A stretch of DNA of 36,293 nucleotides from Pyxidicoccus fallax (GTDB lineage: Bacteria > Myxococcota > Myxococcia > Myxococcales > Myxococcaceae), in NCBI RefSeq assembly GCF_012933655.1, contig NZ_JABBJJ010000101.1, positions 1 to 36,293 on the forward strand, read 5' to 3'. Below, in pieces: positions 23,485 to 31,210 of the stretch. How positions within the stretch are numbered: the stretch's first letter is position 1; each line of letters opens with the position of its first letter. The position numbers and the translations under genes are program-made. The notes beneath the pieces were generated by a model that saw only the letters and a list, made by a program, of their open reading frames with translations, did no database searches and was not told the origin of the DNA.

Positions 23485-25176
23485 TCAGCAGCCCTCGGTG
23501 ACGTGCTGCACGACCTCCGTGACGACGACGCCGTTCGGAGTCTTCTTGAGGGTCAGCGAGGTCTTGTCCGTCTGGCCTCCCGAGCAGACGGCCTCGCCCT
23601 TCTCATCGAAGTCCTCGGCGCAGCGCAGGGCATCGCGGCGGACATAGGTGAAGCGCTCCAGGTCCTCGCGCGTGAACCGGTCGCGGGTGAGCTTCGTCAC
23701 CTGCTCCGGGTCGTCATTGTAGTGGAGCCGGTAGACCAGCTTGCCCCTGGCGGGCAGGAACGCCTTCATCGCCTCCACGTCCTTCGCGATGAGCGCCTGG
23801 ACGAAGCGGAGCGCATATCCCTGTGGTGGCACGCGGGCACAGGTGGCGCCGGGGCAGCACGCGACGGCGCCTCCAGTGTTCCGCCTCACCGAGATGCCCG
23901 CCTCCCCTCGCTGCACCACGAAGTTGATGGGACCTTCCAGACACTCGGCGCCGCGGTGCTCGCGGACGAAGCCGTACACGAACCCGTACTCGTAGGCGTT
24001 GCGCTCGGTCCACTCGACCTTCGCGCCCTGACCGAGCTCCGCCTCGCGGGCCGTGCGCCACTGCTCCAGGGCGTCGCGGAGCTTCGGGTCGGCGAGCTGC
24101 TCGTAGGCGAAAGGCACCTGGGGAGCGGTGTCCATGGGAGGCGGCAGTGGCGGAAGGGGCTTGCCCTCGGGCCAGGTACAGCTTCGTGCGCAGCGGAAGC
24201 CGTTGCGCAGGGAGGAATACGCGGTCTCCTGCTGCCAGAGGGCGTACGTGGCGGGGTCGCCGACGCGCCCGCGGATGGGGAACGACTTCGCGCGGGTCCC
24301 GTCAGGAAGGACGTCTTCGAGCGGCTCGCCGTCCACCCACTCGTGGACGTTGCCCATCAGGTCCAGCACGCCATAGGGGCTGGAGCCGAGCGGAAAGCCG
24401 CCCACGGGTCGGGTGCCCTTGCCGCACTCGTCGAAGTGCGCCAGGGAGCAATCCGCCGGCCGACCTCCCCAGGGAAACCGGCGCCCGTCCGTGCCGCGTG
24501 CGGCCTTCTCCCACTCCAGCGACCGGACGAGCCGCTTGCCCTGCCACGCGCAGTAGGCCCACGCCTGTCCGAAGGTGACGAGCGCGGGATGGTCGGGGCC
24601 GCCCGGCCCGTCGTAGGACAGACGCTCCATGGCCTTGCAGACCTTCTGCTCCACGCAGGCCGCGTAGGCGCGTTCGGTGACCTCGGTGCGGTCCAGCTCG
24701 AAGCCCGGGAGGGACGGCCGGGACTCCACGTCGCGGTAGGAACAGATGAGCGAACCCTGGGAATAGGTGCAGCCCGCGGTGAACTCCCCCGGAGGGATGA
24801 CGGCCATCGCGTCACTGGCGCCGCAGAGCAGCTCGGGGCAGGAGTCCTCCGCGGCGACCTTCACCGGGCGCCAGTAGGCCTGGGGATAGACCTCCTTGAT
24901 GGCGCGGACGCGCGGGCGCACCTGCTCGGCGTTGCAGAGGCCGAGCAGCACGACGTGAAAGCCGGGGTTGAGGCCCGGCAACGTGTCGCTCTTCACGAGC
25001 TTCGGGTAGCCGGGCTTGAAGCGCAGCCGCTCGGACCAGACGGGTGCTTCGTTGGACCACTTCGCCAGGAGCGTCTGGCCTTCGGCCTCGGTCCTGGCGC
25101 TGGCCCAGATGACTGCATTGGCGGGAGACGGAGCGGGAGCCGCCGCGAGCGACACCGTGAGGAGCAGGGTGAGCAT
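23485..25176 (-). CDS. formylglycine-generating-enzyme-like (SUMF1/DUF323) secreted protein
   Basis: 563 aa. A signal peptide (1-13, AAA) is followed by about 90 residues of alpha/beta sequence that look like a SPOR-like module. The FGE-sulfatase fold runs about 124-331: MAVIPPGEFTAGC, LDRTEVTERAYAACV, VTFGQAWAYCAWQGKRLV, LEWEKAARG, RFPWGG, LDLMGNVHEW and LRNGFRCA. The usual 'RGGSW' catalytic-region motif is not seen; the position reads PIRGRVGDP, so formylglycine formation is doubtful. Residues 345-563 form a Cys-containing C-terminal domain I do not recognise. It may be a binding or regulatory relative, as are many FGE-like proteins in myxobacteria. It converges on the glucanase with an 18-bp gap. 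Confidence 0.78.
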   Translation of the reverse strand: MLTLLLTVSLAAAPAPSPANAVIWASARTEAEGQTLLAKWSNEAPVWSERLRFKPGYPKLVKSDTLPGLNPGFHVVLLGLCNAEQVRPRVRAIKEVYPQAYWRPVKVAAEDSCPELLCGASDAMAVIPPGEFTAGCTYSQGSLICSYRDVESRPSLPGFELDRTEVTERAYAACVEQKVCKAMERLSYDGPGGPDHPALVTFGQAWAYCAWQGKRLVRSLEWEKAARGTDGRRFPWGGRPADCSLAHFDECGKGTRPVGGFPLGSSPYGVLDLMGNVHEWVDGEPLEDVLPDGTRAKSFPIRGRVGDPATYALWQQETAYSSLRNGFRCARSCTWPEGKPLPPLPPPMDTAPQVPFAYEQLADPKLRDALEQWRTAREAELGQGAKVEWTERNAYEYGFVYGFVREHRGAECLEGPINFVVQRGEAGISVRRNTGGAVACCPGATCARVPPQGYALRFVQALIAKDVEAMKAFLPARGKLVYRLHYNDDPEQVTKLTRDRFTREDLERFTYVRRDALRCAEDFDEKGEAVCSGGQTDKTSLTLKKTPNGVVVTEVVQHVTEGC

Positions 25177-25398
25177 TCCGCGCGGAGTCTAGCCGGCTCC
25201 GACAGCCTGTGACGAATGACGCCACGGAACCGGGTGGCGCTGTAACGTCCCAGGCTACAAACCCAGACATCTTCTGCCGGAGGCCCGCTCCCGCCCACTC
25301 GCATGACGACGCAAGCCCTTGCTGGTTCACGACTTGCAATCTCGCTCAGCACTACACCGGGATTCCTCTCAATCCACATCTCTACGTCGGGAGACGCA

Positions 25399-26082
25399 AT
25401 GCGGACCATGCAGACGCGAGTCATGAGGAGTGTCGTTGTCATTGCCGCGGTACTGGGGCTGGGCACGGGCTGTGGTGGCGTCGTCGAGGAGCAGCCGGAG
25501 TCGCTGCCGGAAGAGGCCGTGGAAATCCAGGAGGCCGCCGCCGAGGCGCCCCGGAAGCTGGATGACCTCATCGCGGCCCTCGACCGGGAGGAGGGCGTCC
25601 TGCACACCCTCGACACGGAGCAGGGCACCGCGCTGGCCCAGCTGAAGGCCGTGAGAATCGACTCGGAGCGCTACCAGATGAAGGATGAGCTGACCGGCGA
25701 TACCACGGTCTTCCGCGTCCTTCCCTACCCCGGCCCCCGCTGGTGGCCGCTCTTCAAGCTCTGCCCCAATGGCCAGTACGTGTTCAGCTGGTTGCAGTGC
25801 CCGACGAACATCTACTCGGACCGCCTCACGCGCATCTGGCGGAACTCCTCCTGCAGCTGGCGGGTCCAGAACGCCGGCTGGAGCAGCTGCACCACCACCA
25901 GCACGGGCACCAGCTACAAGTACCAGTACATGGAGGCCTGGAAGTGCGGCGTGGGGACGGGCTTCTGCGTGGAGCGGCGCGCGGTGCGGACCGTTCGCTG
26001 GAACTATGACCTCGCGGCCTGCGACCCGGCCATCGTGACGGGCGTCACGCCGAGCGCGTACGACTACCTCTGCAAGCCCTGA
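25399..26082 (+). CDS. disulfide-rich lipoprotein of unknown function
   Basis: 227 aa. The lipobox is GLGTGC (Cys25). Residues 30-75 are acidic and helical ('EEQPESLPEEAVEIQEAAAE'). The C-terminal half is beta-rich and aromatic with eight Cys in pairs: CPNGQY/SWLQCP, SSCSW/SSCTT, KCGVGTGFC and AACDP/YLCKP. These are likely disulfides in the periplasm or on the surface. No family is recognised. A GGGAG site precedes ATG 25399; an open frame continues upstream but without a credible start. The 222 bp upstream of this start separate it from the divergent FGE-like gene, and a strong terminator follows. Confidence 0.72.
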   Translation: MRTMQTRVMRSVVVIAAVLGLGTGCGGVVEEQPESLPEEAVEIQEAAAEAPRKLDDLIAALDREEGVLHTLDTEQGTALAQLKAVRIDSERYQMKDELTGDTTVFRVLPYPGPRWWPLFKLCPNGQYVFSWLQCPTNIYSDRLTRIWRNSSCSWRVQNAGWSSCTTTSTGTSYKYQYMEAWKCGVGTGFCVERRAVRTVRWNYDLAACDPAIVTGVTPSAYDYLCKP

Positions 26083-26109
26083 CGGAAAGCGCGGTCCTCC
26101 CCCACATGA

Positions 26110-26144
26110 ACGGGGCTCGATGGCTCGGCGCCATCGGGCCCCGT
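26110..26144. terminator. strong bidirectional terminator hairpin
   Basis: A 15-bp stem of ACGGGGC-TC-GATGGC (26110-26124) with GCCATC-GG-GCCCCGT (26130-26144), containing one T-G wobble pair and a 5-nt loop. It lies between the convergent stops at 26082 and 26164, which is the textbook place for a shared terminator. Confidence 0.75.
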
Positions 26145-26163
26145 CTCGCTTCGTTCGGCGAAC

Positions 26164-26895
26164 TCACCTCTCGCCCCGGGCCCTCCGCAGAGACCGGAGG
26201 AACTCGAAGACGTGGAACGTCTCCGTCGGCGTGTAGTGGAAGCGCCCGCGCTGGAGTCCCGCCAGCTCGAACTCGCTCCGCTCCGCCAGCCACTGGATGA
26301 ACGCGTCGCGCGACGGGCACAGCTGGAGGACCTGATATTTCTCGACGCCGGCCCACACGTCGGTGAAGCGCACGTGGGCGTAGGCGCCGGCCGCCACCCC
26401 GTTGCGCGTGTCGTTCTCCGTCGCGCCCTTGAGCAGCGCCGGCCCGCGGATGCCGCCATTGCCAGGCTCGTCGTAGACGCCCACCGAGCCGATGCGCCCC
26501 TCCGCATCCAGCGCCGCCGCCACGGCCTTCGCCGCCCGAGTCCCGAGCGGACGCTCGCCCACCCGCGCCACCTCGCGCTGCCACTTGCGGATGACCTCCA
26601 GCTGGTCGAGCACGCGCGTTCGCTCGTTCGTCACGGGGGGCAGCTCGGTGACCTGGAGCGCCTCCCCCACGCGCACGTCACATACGAGCCAGGAGGCGTT
26701 CCGAGGCTGCGCGGGCAGCGCCGACTCCACCGCCTGGACGAGCGCCGCCGGAGCATCCACCCCAAAGAGACGGTCCGACACGAAGAACAGGAGCGCCCCG
26801 TTCTCGGGGTCACGCGTGTAGTGGATTTCGGCGACTCGCGGAGAGAGGCCCGCGAGCCACTGTTCGACCAGGTCCTTCACGTCGGGTGAGCTCAT
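26164..26895 (-). CDS. hypothetical cytoplasmic protein
   Basis: 243 aa, no signal peptide or membrane segment, mixed alpha/beta. I recognise no family. Visible stretches include 'GALLFFVSDRLFGVDAPAAL', 'ASWLVCDVRVGEALQV' and 'RGRFHYTPTETFHVFEFLRS'. The frame is fully GC3-biased, so it is a real gene. The ribosome-binding site before ATG 26895 is weak. It shares a terminator with the convergent disulfide-rich lipoprotein and is divergent from the DUF417 gene. Confidence 0.62.
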   Translation of the reverse strand: MSSPDVKDLVEQWLAGLSPRVAEIHYTRDPENGALLFFVSDRLFGVDAPAALVQAVESALPAQPRNASWLVCDVRVGEALQVTELPPVTNERTRVLDQLEVIRKWQREVARVGERPLGTRAAKAVAAALDAEGRIGSVGVYDEPGNGGIRGPALLKGATENDTRNGVAAGAYAHVRFTDVWAGVEKYQVLQLCPSRDAFIQWLAERSEFELAGLQRGRFHYTPTETFHVFEFLRSLRRARGER

Positions 26896-27026
26896 GTAGG
26901 TGACGCTATCCCAGGGACTCGTTCAACGGCGCCTGTAATGCCGGCCCGGGTCGAGACCTTTCCTGGAGTCAGCGGGCCCCGGCACATCCGGGTCCACCCG
27001 CGTGCTGTCCAGGAAGGGAGCACATC

Positions 27027-27608
27027 ATGAAGGCGTTCGAGCAGGCGTTGCGGTGGGCCGCGGGGGCCGAGAAGTTGGGGATGGCCGTTCTCCGGGCGGG
27101 GCTGGTGACGGTGCTGGTGTGGATTGGTGGCCTGAAGGCCTTTCCCTATGAGGCGGACGGCATCGTGCCCTTCGTCGCCAACAGTCCGGCCATGAGCTTC
27201 TTCTACAGCGCCCCCACGCCCGAGTACCGCGCCCACGTCAACAAGGAGGGGGAGCTCATCGAAGCGAACCGGCGCTGGCACGAGGCGAACGGCACCTACC
27301 GCTTCTCGTGGGGACTGGGCGCGGTCATCGTGCTGCTCGGGCTCCTGGTCGCGGCGCATCCCTGGAAGCCCGTGCTCGGCTTCATCGGCGGCTTCCTCGT
27401 CGCGGGCATGTCGGTGGTCACCCTGTCCTTCCTGGTGACGACGCCGGAGTCGTGGGTGCCAGCGCTCGGCGATGCCCACACCGGCTTCCCGTACCTGAGC
27501 GCACGGGGACGGCTCGTCATCAAGGACGCCATCATGCTGGGGGCGGCGCTCGTCGTCATGGCGCACTCCGCTCGCGCCGCGCTCGCGCAGCGGGCGCACA
27601 GCGGATGA
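27027..27608 (+). CDS. DUF417 (RclC/YkgB-like) inner-membrane protein
   Basis: 193 aa with four hydrophobic segments (about 20-37, 95-110, 116-137 and 165-185). The conserved DUF417 block is present: 'GGLKAFPYEADGIVPFVANS', then PTPEYR and a late RLVIKDAIMLGAA. Family members such as E. coli RclC/YkgB are linked to hypochlorite and redox stress; the exact activity is unknown. A GGGAG site precedes ATG 27027. It is followed 74 bp later by an ECF sigma factor gene on the same strand, suggesting a shared transcript. A stress-response role is inference from the family. Confidence 0.82.
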   Translation: MKAFEQALRWAAGAEKLGMAVLRAGLVTVLVWIGGLKAFPYEADGIVPFVANSPAMSFFYSAPTPEYRAHVNKEGELIEANRRWHEANGTYRFSWGLGAVIVLLGLLVAAHPWKPVLGFIGGFLVAGMSVVTLSFLVTTPESWVPALGDAHTGFPYLSARGRLVIKDAIMLGAALVVMAHSARAALAQRAHSG

Positions 27609-27682
27609 CCTGACACCTCGGTTGCAACACGCCGCGCGCTGGTGCATCCCGGGGAGCAACATCGTCCTTCCCGGGGTCCACC

Positions 27683-28213
27683 ATGCACGCACCTTCGACG
27701 CACCTCCCCTTCCTCGGCTGGGTCTCCGAGCTCGCACGGACGCACACGCGCGACCTCACCCGCGTCGCGCAAAGGGAGGGCCTGTCGGCCGAGGATGCGC
27801 TCGACGCCCTCCAGGAGGCCTTCCACACCTTCCTCATGCTGCCCCGGGCGCGCACGCTGTCGGGTGAGCGAGAGGATGCGCACGCGCTGCTGTCCGTGCT
27901 GGTGCGCAACACGGCGCGCAACATGCGCCGCCGTCACCACCGCGCCGTGCCCCACGAGAGCGCCGAGGCGCTCGAAGCGCTGGGCACGCAGGAGCCCGGG
28001 GTGGACGAGCTGCTCACGCTCGCCGAGGACCATGTGAAGCTGCATGGCTGCGTGAGCCGGCTCAACGAGGTGCAGCGCCACGTCGTCACGCTGCGCATGC
28101 TGGAGGAGCTGAGCGGCGCGGAGGTGGCGCAGGCGCTGTCGCTCACCCCGGGGAATGTCGCCGTGCTGCTGCACCGGGCCAAGGCGGAGCTTCAGCGGTG
28201 TGTGATGGGGTGA
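27683..28213 (+). CDS. ECF-type RNA polymerase sigma factor
   Basis: 176 aa. Sigma region 2 includes GLSAEDALDALQEAFHTFL (about 33-51) and the following helix with LLSVLVRNTARNMRRRHH. Region 4 is the helix-turn-helix LNEVQRHVVTLRMLEELSGA then EVAQALSLTPGNVAVLLHRA to the end. It should redirect RNA polymerase to a small stress or surface regulon. No anti-sigma factor is encoded next to it; the upstream neighbour is the DUF417 membrane protein. It converges on the GerW-like gene with a 23-bp gap. ATG 27683 has a GGGG run upstream. Confidence 0.85.
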   Translation: MHAPSTHLPFLGWVSELARTHTRDLTRVAQREGLSAEDALDALQEAFHTFLMLPRARTLSGEREDAHALLSVLVRNTARNMRRRHHRAVPHESAEALEALGTQEPGVDELLTLAEDHVKLHGCVSRLNEVQRHVVTLRMLEELSGAEVAQALSLTPGNVAVLLHRAKAELQRCVMG

Positions 28214-28236
28214 TGGAACAGGTGAGACGGGCGGGC

Positions 28237-28638
28237 TCAGCCGCAAGCGCGCCGCAGGCCGCGGCCGGAACCGCGTGTGCTCCTCAGGCGGCTGATGCCG
28301 AAGAGGATGAGCGCCGTGCCTACGAGCAGCTGTGCTCCCCGGACGATGCGGTTGGCGTCCACGGCGGGCACCCAGGCGACCTTGCCCTCACGGATGACGA
28401 AGGCGCCCGCGGGCTTTGCCCTCACTCCGAAGCCACCGCCCGTGCCGCTTCCCTTCTGGGCCCCACCCTCCACTCCGGCCTGCTGGAGCGCCGGTGCCTC
28501 GCCGCTTCCGCCTCCACCTCCGCCGACCACCAGTGCGGCGGGAATCACGGTGATTCCGTCCTGCTGGATGGCCTCTCCGTAGACGCGCTTCACGGTGATG
28601 CTGTCGCGGGCCCGGTCGATGATGTCGTTGACGTCCAT
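28237..28638 (-). CDS. GerW/YtfJ-family sporulation-type protein
   Basis: 133 aa. It fits the GerW (spore_YtfJ) family: an N-terminal 'DSITVKRVYGEAIQQDGITV' strand, IPAALVVGGGGGGSG, a Gly-rich loop (63-72) and the strand GFGVRAKPAGAFVIREGKVAWVP. A hydrophobic C-terminal segment (about 100-117) followed by basic residues probably anchors it in the membrane. In Bacillus the family is tied to spore germination, but homologues are widespread in non-sporeformers, so a role in myxospores is only possible. ATG 28638 has GGGGG upstream; a longer open frame exists without a better start. Confidence 0.78.
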   Translation of the reverse strand: MDVNDIIDRARDSITVKRVYGEAIQQDGITVIPAALVVGGGGGGSGEAPALQQAGVEGGAQKGSGTGGGFGVRAKPAGAFVIREGKVAWVPAVDANRIVRGAQLLVGTALILFGISRLRSTRGSGRGLRRACG

Positions 28639-28966
28639 GACGTCCCCCAAAATGGATGTCGGTGTCCTCACCGCGAGAGGTGGACACGGCGCGGCATGAT
28701 GGCCGGACGGATGCGTCGGCGGGTCGTGGGTCGACATGCGGGGCCGGGGCTCCGTGGCCAGACCTGCTGGCGCGGGGGCCGGGTGGCCCCTGGTGGAACG
28801 CCTGGAGTCGAGCCGGTTCCATGAGGCGGCACGAGAGAACCCAAGGGACCTGGATGTTCCAGGTCCAGCGACAGAAGCGAGGAGCCAGGGGATGGGCTCT
28901 CCGCCTATGCACGCAAGCACCAGCTCGGTCCAGCCCGCCGCGCTTCGGGCGATTCGGGCGTGTGGC
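28639..28966. other. 328-bp intergenic region upstream of the GerW-like gene
   Basis: It lies between the stop of the leftward MFS gene and the start of the leftward GerW-like gene. It should hold the GerW promoter and the MFS terminator. Apart from the hairpin at 28846-28866 I see nothing definite; no open frame here has convincing coding signal. Confidence 0.45.
28846..28866 (-). terminator. perfect hairpin, possible terminator of the MFS gene
   Basis: GGACCTGG (28846-28853) and CCAGGTCC (28859-28866) form a perfect 8-bp stem with a 5-nt loop. It lies about 100 bp downstream of the leftward MFS stop. There is no T-run, so it could instead be an operator palindrome upstream of the GerW-like gene. 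Confidence 0.4.
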
Positions 28967-30223
28967 TCAGCCCTGGCCCGTGTCGGCGCCGGTGACCTGG
29001 TCGGCGGGCTGATTCAGGACCCGGAGCCGGAGGAAGATGGGCACGGCGAGGAGCATGGCCGCGCCTCCGACGATGAACCCGGCGGGGACGCCGCGGCGCT
29101 GCGCCAGGTACCCCAGCCCGAGCTGCCAGCCGATGCTCCCCAGGCTCCCCATCAGCGAGTCGGCGGATACGAGCGTGGCCCGCTCGGCGCTGGGAATCGA
29201 CTTGTGCAGGTAGCTCTGGCGCACGGGCTCGAGCACTCCCACCGCGGTCGCGCCGAGCAGGAAGATGGGCACCGTGAGCCAGAAGTCGCGGATGAGCCCC
29301 GTCCCCGCCAGGGTGACGGCCAGCATGAAGCTCGCGCCCACCAGCAGCGTGGTACGCCTGCGCCCGGGCTTCGCCAGCCACCCGACCAGCGCGTTCCCCG
29401 CCATGCCCGCGAGGGAGAACAGGGCCGCGATGACGCCCGCCAGCCACACCGCGTCCCTCCCGAAGAGCTCCAGGAAGTACGGCGGCCACGCGTACCACGC
29501 CCAGAGGAAGAAGCCCGCGATGAGCAACGAGTGCAGCAGGAGCAGCCGCATCGCCGGGTTCCGCCAGCCATGGCGCAGTCCCGTCCGGGCCACCTGGCGC
29601 ATCTCCCCGGTGATGCCACGAAGCCGGACGGCCCGAGGCGTGAAGCCGTAATCGTGCATCCAGCGCAGGCCCACCCCGAGCGCCGAGAGGATGAGCACGG
29701 CGCGGACCACGTAGGGAAGCGATAGGTCCAACTGGCCCAACAGCCCCCCCGCGACCGTGCCTGTCAGCGTGGCCGCCTGGCCCACCATCTCCGCTCGCGC
29801 GAAGACGGGGTCCAGCTCCTCCTGGTAGCCCGAGGCCGTGAGCGCGTCCACCAGCCAGGCCTCCACCGCCCCCGAATAGAACGTGAAGCCGAGGCCGAGG
29901 ATGACGCCCGCCAGGCAGAAGAGCAGCAGCCCTCCGCCCATGGCCGCCACGCCCACGTAGGCCAGGGTCCCCACCGCGGTGACTCCGGCGGACAGGAGGA
30001 ACGAAGCGCGGCGCCCCCGCGTGTCCGCCACGACGCCCGTGGGGACCTCGAACAGGGCCATGGCCGCCGTGAAGGCCGCGTTGGCGATGAAGACCTCGAA
30101 CAACGTGAGGCCCGCTTCGAGCAGGAAGAGCGTGTTGATGCCCCAGATGAGCGAGGCCGACAGCGTGAACAGCCCGCTGATGGCGAGGTACACGCGGACG
30201 ACGTTCCTGGAGTCGATGACCAC
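28967..30223 (-). CDS. MFS transporter
   Basis: 418 aa with about 10-12 hydrophobic helices in two halves joined by a basic loop near residues 190-215. The MFS motif A-like loop is 'EVPTGVVADTRGRRASFLL' after helix 2, and a related 'GWLAKPGRRRTTLL' loop occurs in the second half. It is a proton-driven efflux or uptake carrier of the multidrug/drug-H+ type; the substrate is unknown. The start is GTG 30223 with GAGGT at good spacing; an overlapping ATG two bases upstream is in another frame. It is divergent from the lipoprotein at 30414. Confidence 0.85.
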   Translation of the reverse strand: MVIDSRNVVRVYLAISGLFTLSASLIWGINTLFLLEAGLTLFEVFIANAAFTAAMALFEVPTGVVADTRGRRASFLLSAGVTAVGTLAYVGVAAMGGGLLLFCLAGVILGLGFTFYSGAVEAWLVDALTASGYQEELDPVFARAEMVGQAATLTGTVAGGLLGQLDLSLPYVVRAVLILSALGVGLRWMHDYGFTPRAVRLRGITGEMRQVARTGLRHGWRNPAMRLLLLHSLLIAGFFLWAWYAWPPYFLELFGRDAVWLAGVIAALFSLAGMAGNALVGWLAKPGRRRTTLLVGASFMLAVTLAGTGLIRDFWLTVPIFLLGATAVGVLEPVRQSYLHKSIPSAERATLVSADSLMGSLGSIGWQLGLGYLAQRRGVPAGFIVGGAAMLLAVPIFLRLRVLNQPADQVTGADTGQG

Positions 30224-30413
30224 ATCTACCTCGGCCTTGCGCGTGCGTCCCGAGGCGGAGTTCTAGAGGGAGGGCTCGCTCCCCAGGAAGCCCGGGGCCT
30301 CCGGATGCGGGGGCCCCGCTCGAACGTGAACACTCCTTGCGACCCCTGCTCGACTGCCGCCGCTCTCCGACGTTGCGAGCTTTGGGGCCAGTCGGGTGTG
30401 GGGAGGGGGCGAC

Positions 30414-31103
30414 ATGAGAATCCTGGGAAGCTCGTTGCGGAAGGCGAGCGTGGCGCTCGCGTGGAGCCTGGGCGTCCTGCTGGGAATGGGGTGCGGCGGA
30501 ACGGACTCCCCGCAGGAAGCACCGGTCGTCTCGGAGTCACCGCAGACGGGCGGCGAGCAGTACGTGGGAACCGCGACGACTGTCGTCGGCATCCTGGATC
30601 CGTTCGGCAACGTGCTTGGCCAGACCAACTACCTCAAGCAGGTCCTCGTCGTGGTCCGGCCTCCCATCGTGGCGGGAACCCTGCTCGAGACCAATCCCTT
30701 CAGCCTGGCGGTCCTTCCCAATCCCCCCATCGATGTCAACTCGGAGGGAGCCCTCAGTCTCCAATCGGCAATCGGCTTCTTCGATGCGGGGACCGGACGC
30801 GAGTTCCTGTTCCAGTACTGGACCCTCACCATCATCGGCAATGCCATCTCTGGAACGCTCACCGACAACCATGTGGCGGAGGCCATCGCGCTGAACCTCA
30901 TCAATACGCCGCGGGAGCTTGCCCCGGGCATCGTCATCAGCTGGCCGAACGCCGTCGCCAACGGGGCCATCCTGGAGGGCACCATCGACGCCAATCAGAT
31001 TGTCCTTCGCATCCAGGGCAATGTCGTGAGCGGTGACAGGCCCTTCGTCTCGTACATCACCGCCACCCGCGTGCAGCCCCCGCTTCCTGGCACGAGCCCT
31101 TGA
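30414..31103 (+). CDS. lipoprotein of unknown function
   Basis: 229 aa. The lipobox is VLLGMGC (Cys27). The mature part is a beta-rich globular domain, less GC-biased than most neighbours, with segments such as 'GTATTVVGILDPFGN', 'EFLFQYWTLTIIGNAISGTL' and 'GAILEGTIDANQIVLRIQGN'. The last two suggest paired strands of a beta-sandwich. No family or active site is recognised. It starts at ATG 30414 behind GGGAGGGGG. It is 107 bp upstream of the lysyl-oxidase lipoprotein, which appears to have its own promoter. Confidence 0.72.
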   Translation: MRILGSSLRKASVALAWSLGVLLGMGCGGTDSPQEAPVVSESPQTGGEQYVGTATTVVGILDPFGNVLGQTNYLKQVLVVVRPPIVAGTLLETNPFSLAVLPNPPIDVNSEGALSLQSAIGFFDAGTGREFLFQYWTLTIIGNAISGTLTDNHVAEAIALNLINTPRELAPGIVISWPNAVANGAILEGTIDANQIVLRIQGNVVSGDRPFVSYITATRVQPPLPGTSP

Positions 31104-31155
31104 AACCAGGAGCATGTCTCACTCGGGGACAATGACGTTCATCCGGCAAGCATCT

Positions 31156-31183
31156 GGAACCGGAGTGCAAGCACGGCCGTAAC
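31156..31183 (+). promoter_or_regulatory. candidate ECF-sigma promoter
   Basis: GGAACC (31156-31161), a 16-nt spacer, then CGTAAC (31178-31183). This fits the GGAAC / CGT pattern of many ECF sigma factors and lies 27 nt before ATG 31211 of the lysyl-oxidase gene. It is a single match found by eye. Confidence 0.35.
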
Positions 31184-31187
31184 CTGA

Positions 31188-31205
31188 CTCCTCCCCCGAG
31201 AGGAG
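31188..31205 (+). promoter_or_regulatory. hairpin covering the ribosome-binding site of the lysyl-oxidase gene
   Basis: CTCCTC (31188-31193) can pair perfectly with GAGGAG (31200-31205) across a 6-nt loop. GAGGAG is the ribosome-binding site of ATG 31211, so the fold would hide it. A stem this short may be weak. Confidence 0.35.
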
Positions 31206-31210
31206 CCGAG

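Noticed and set aside
25226-25250. GGAACC...CGTC resembling an ECF promoter upstream of the disulfide-rich lipoprotein
   Set aside because: The spacer is about 14 bp, too short for the usual pattern, and it lies about 150 bp from the start codon.
31090-31106. TGGCACG...TTG, like a sigma-54 promoter
   Set aside because: The GC of the -12 element is missing and the spacing is off by one.
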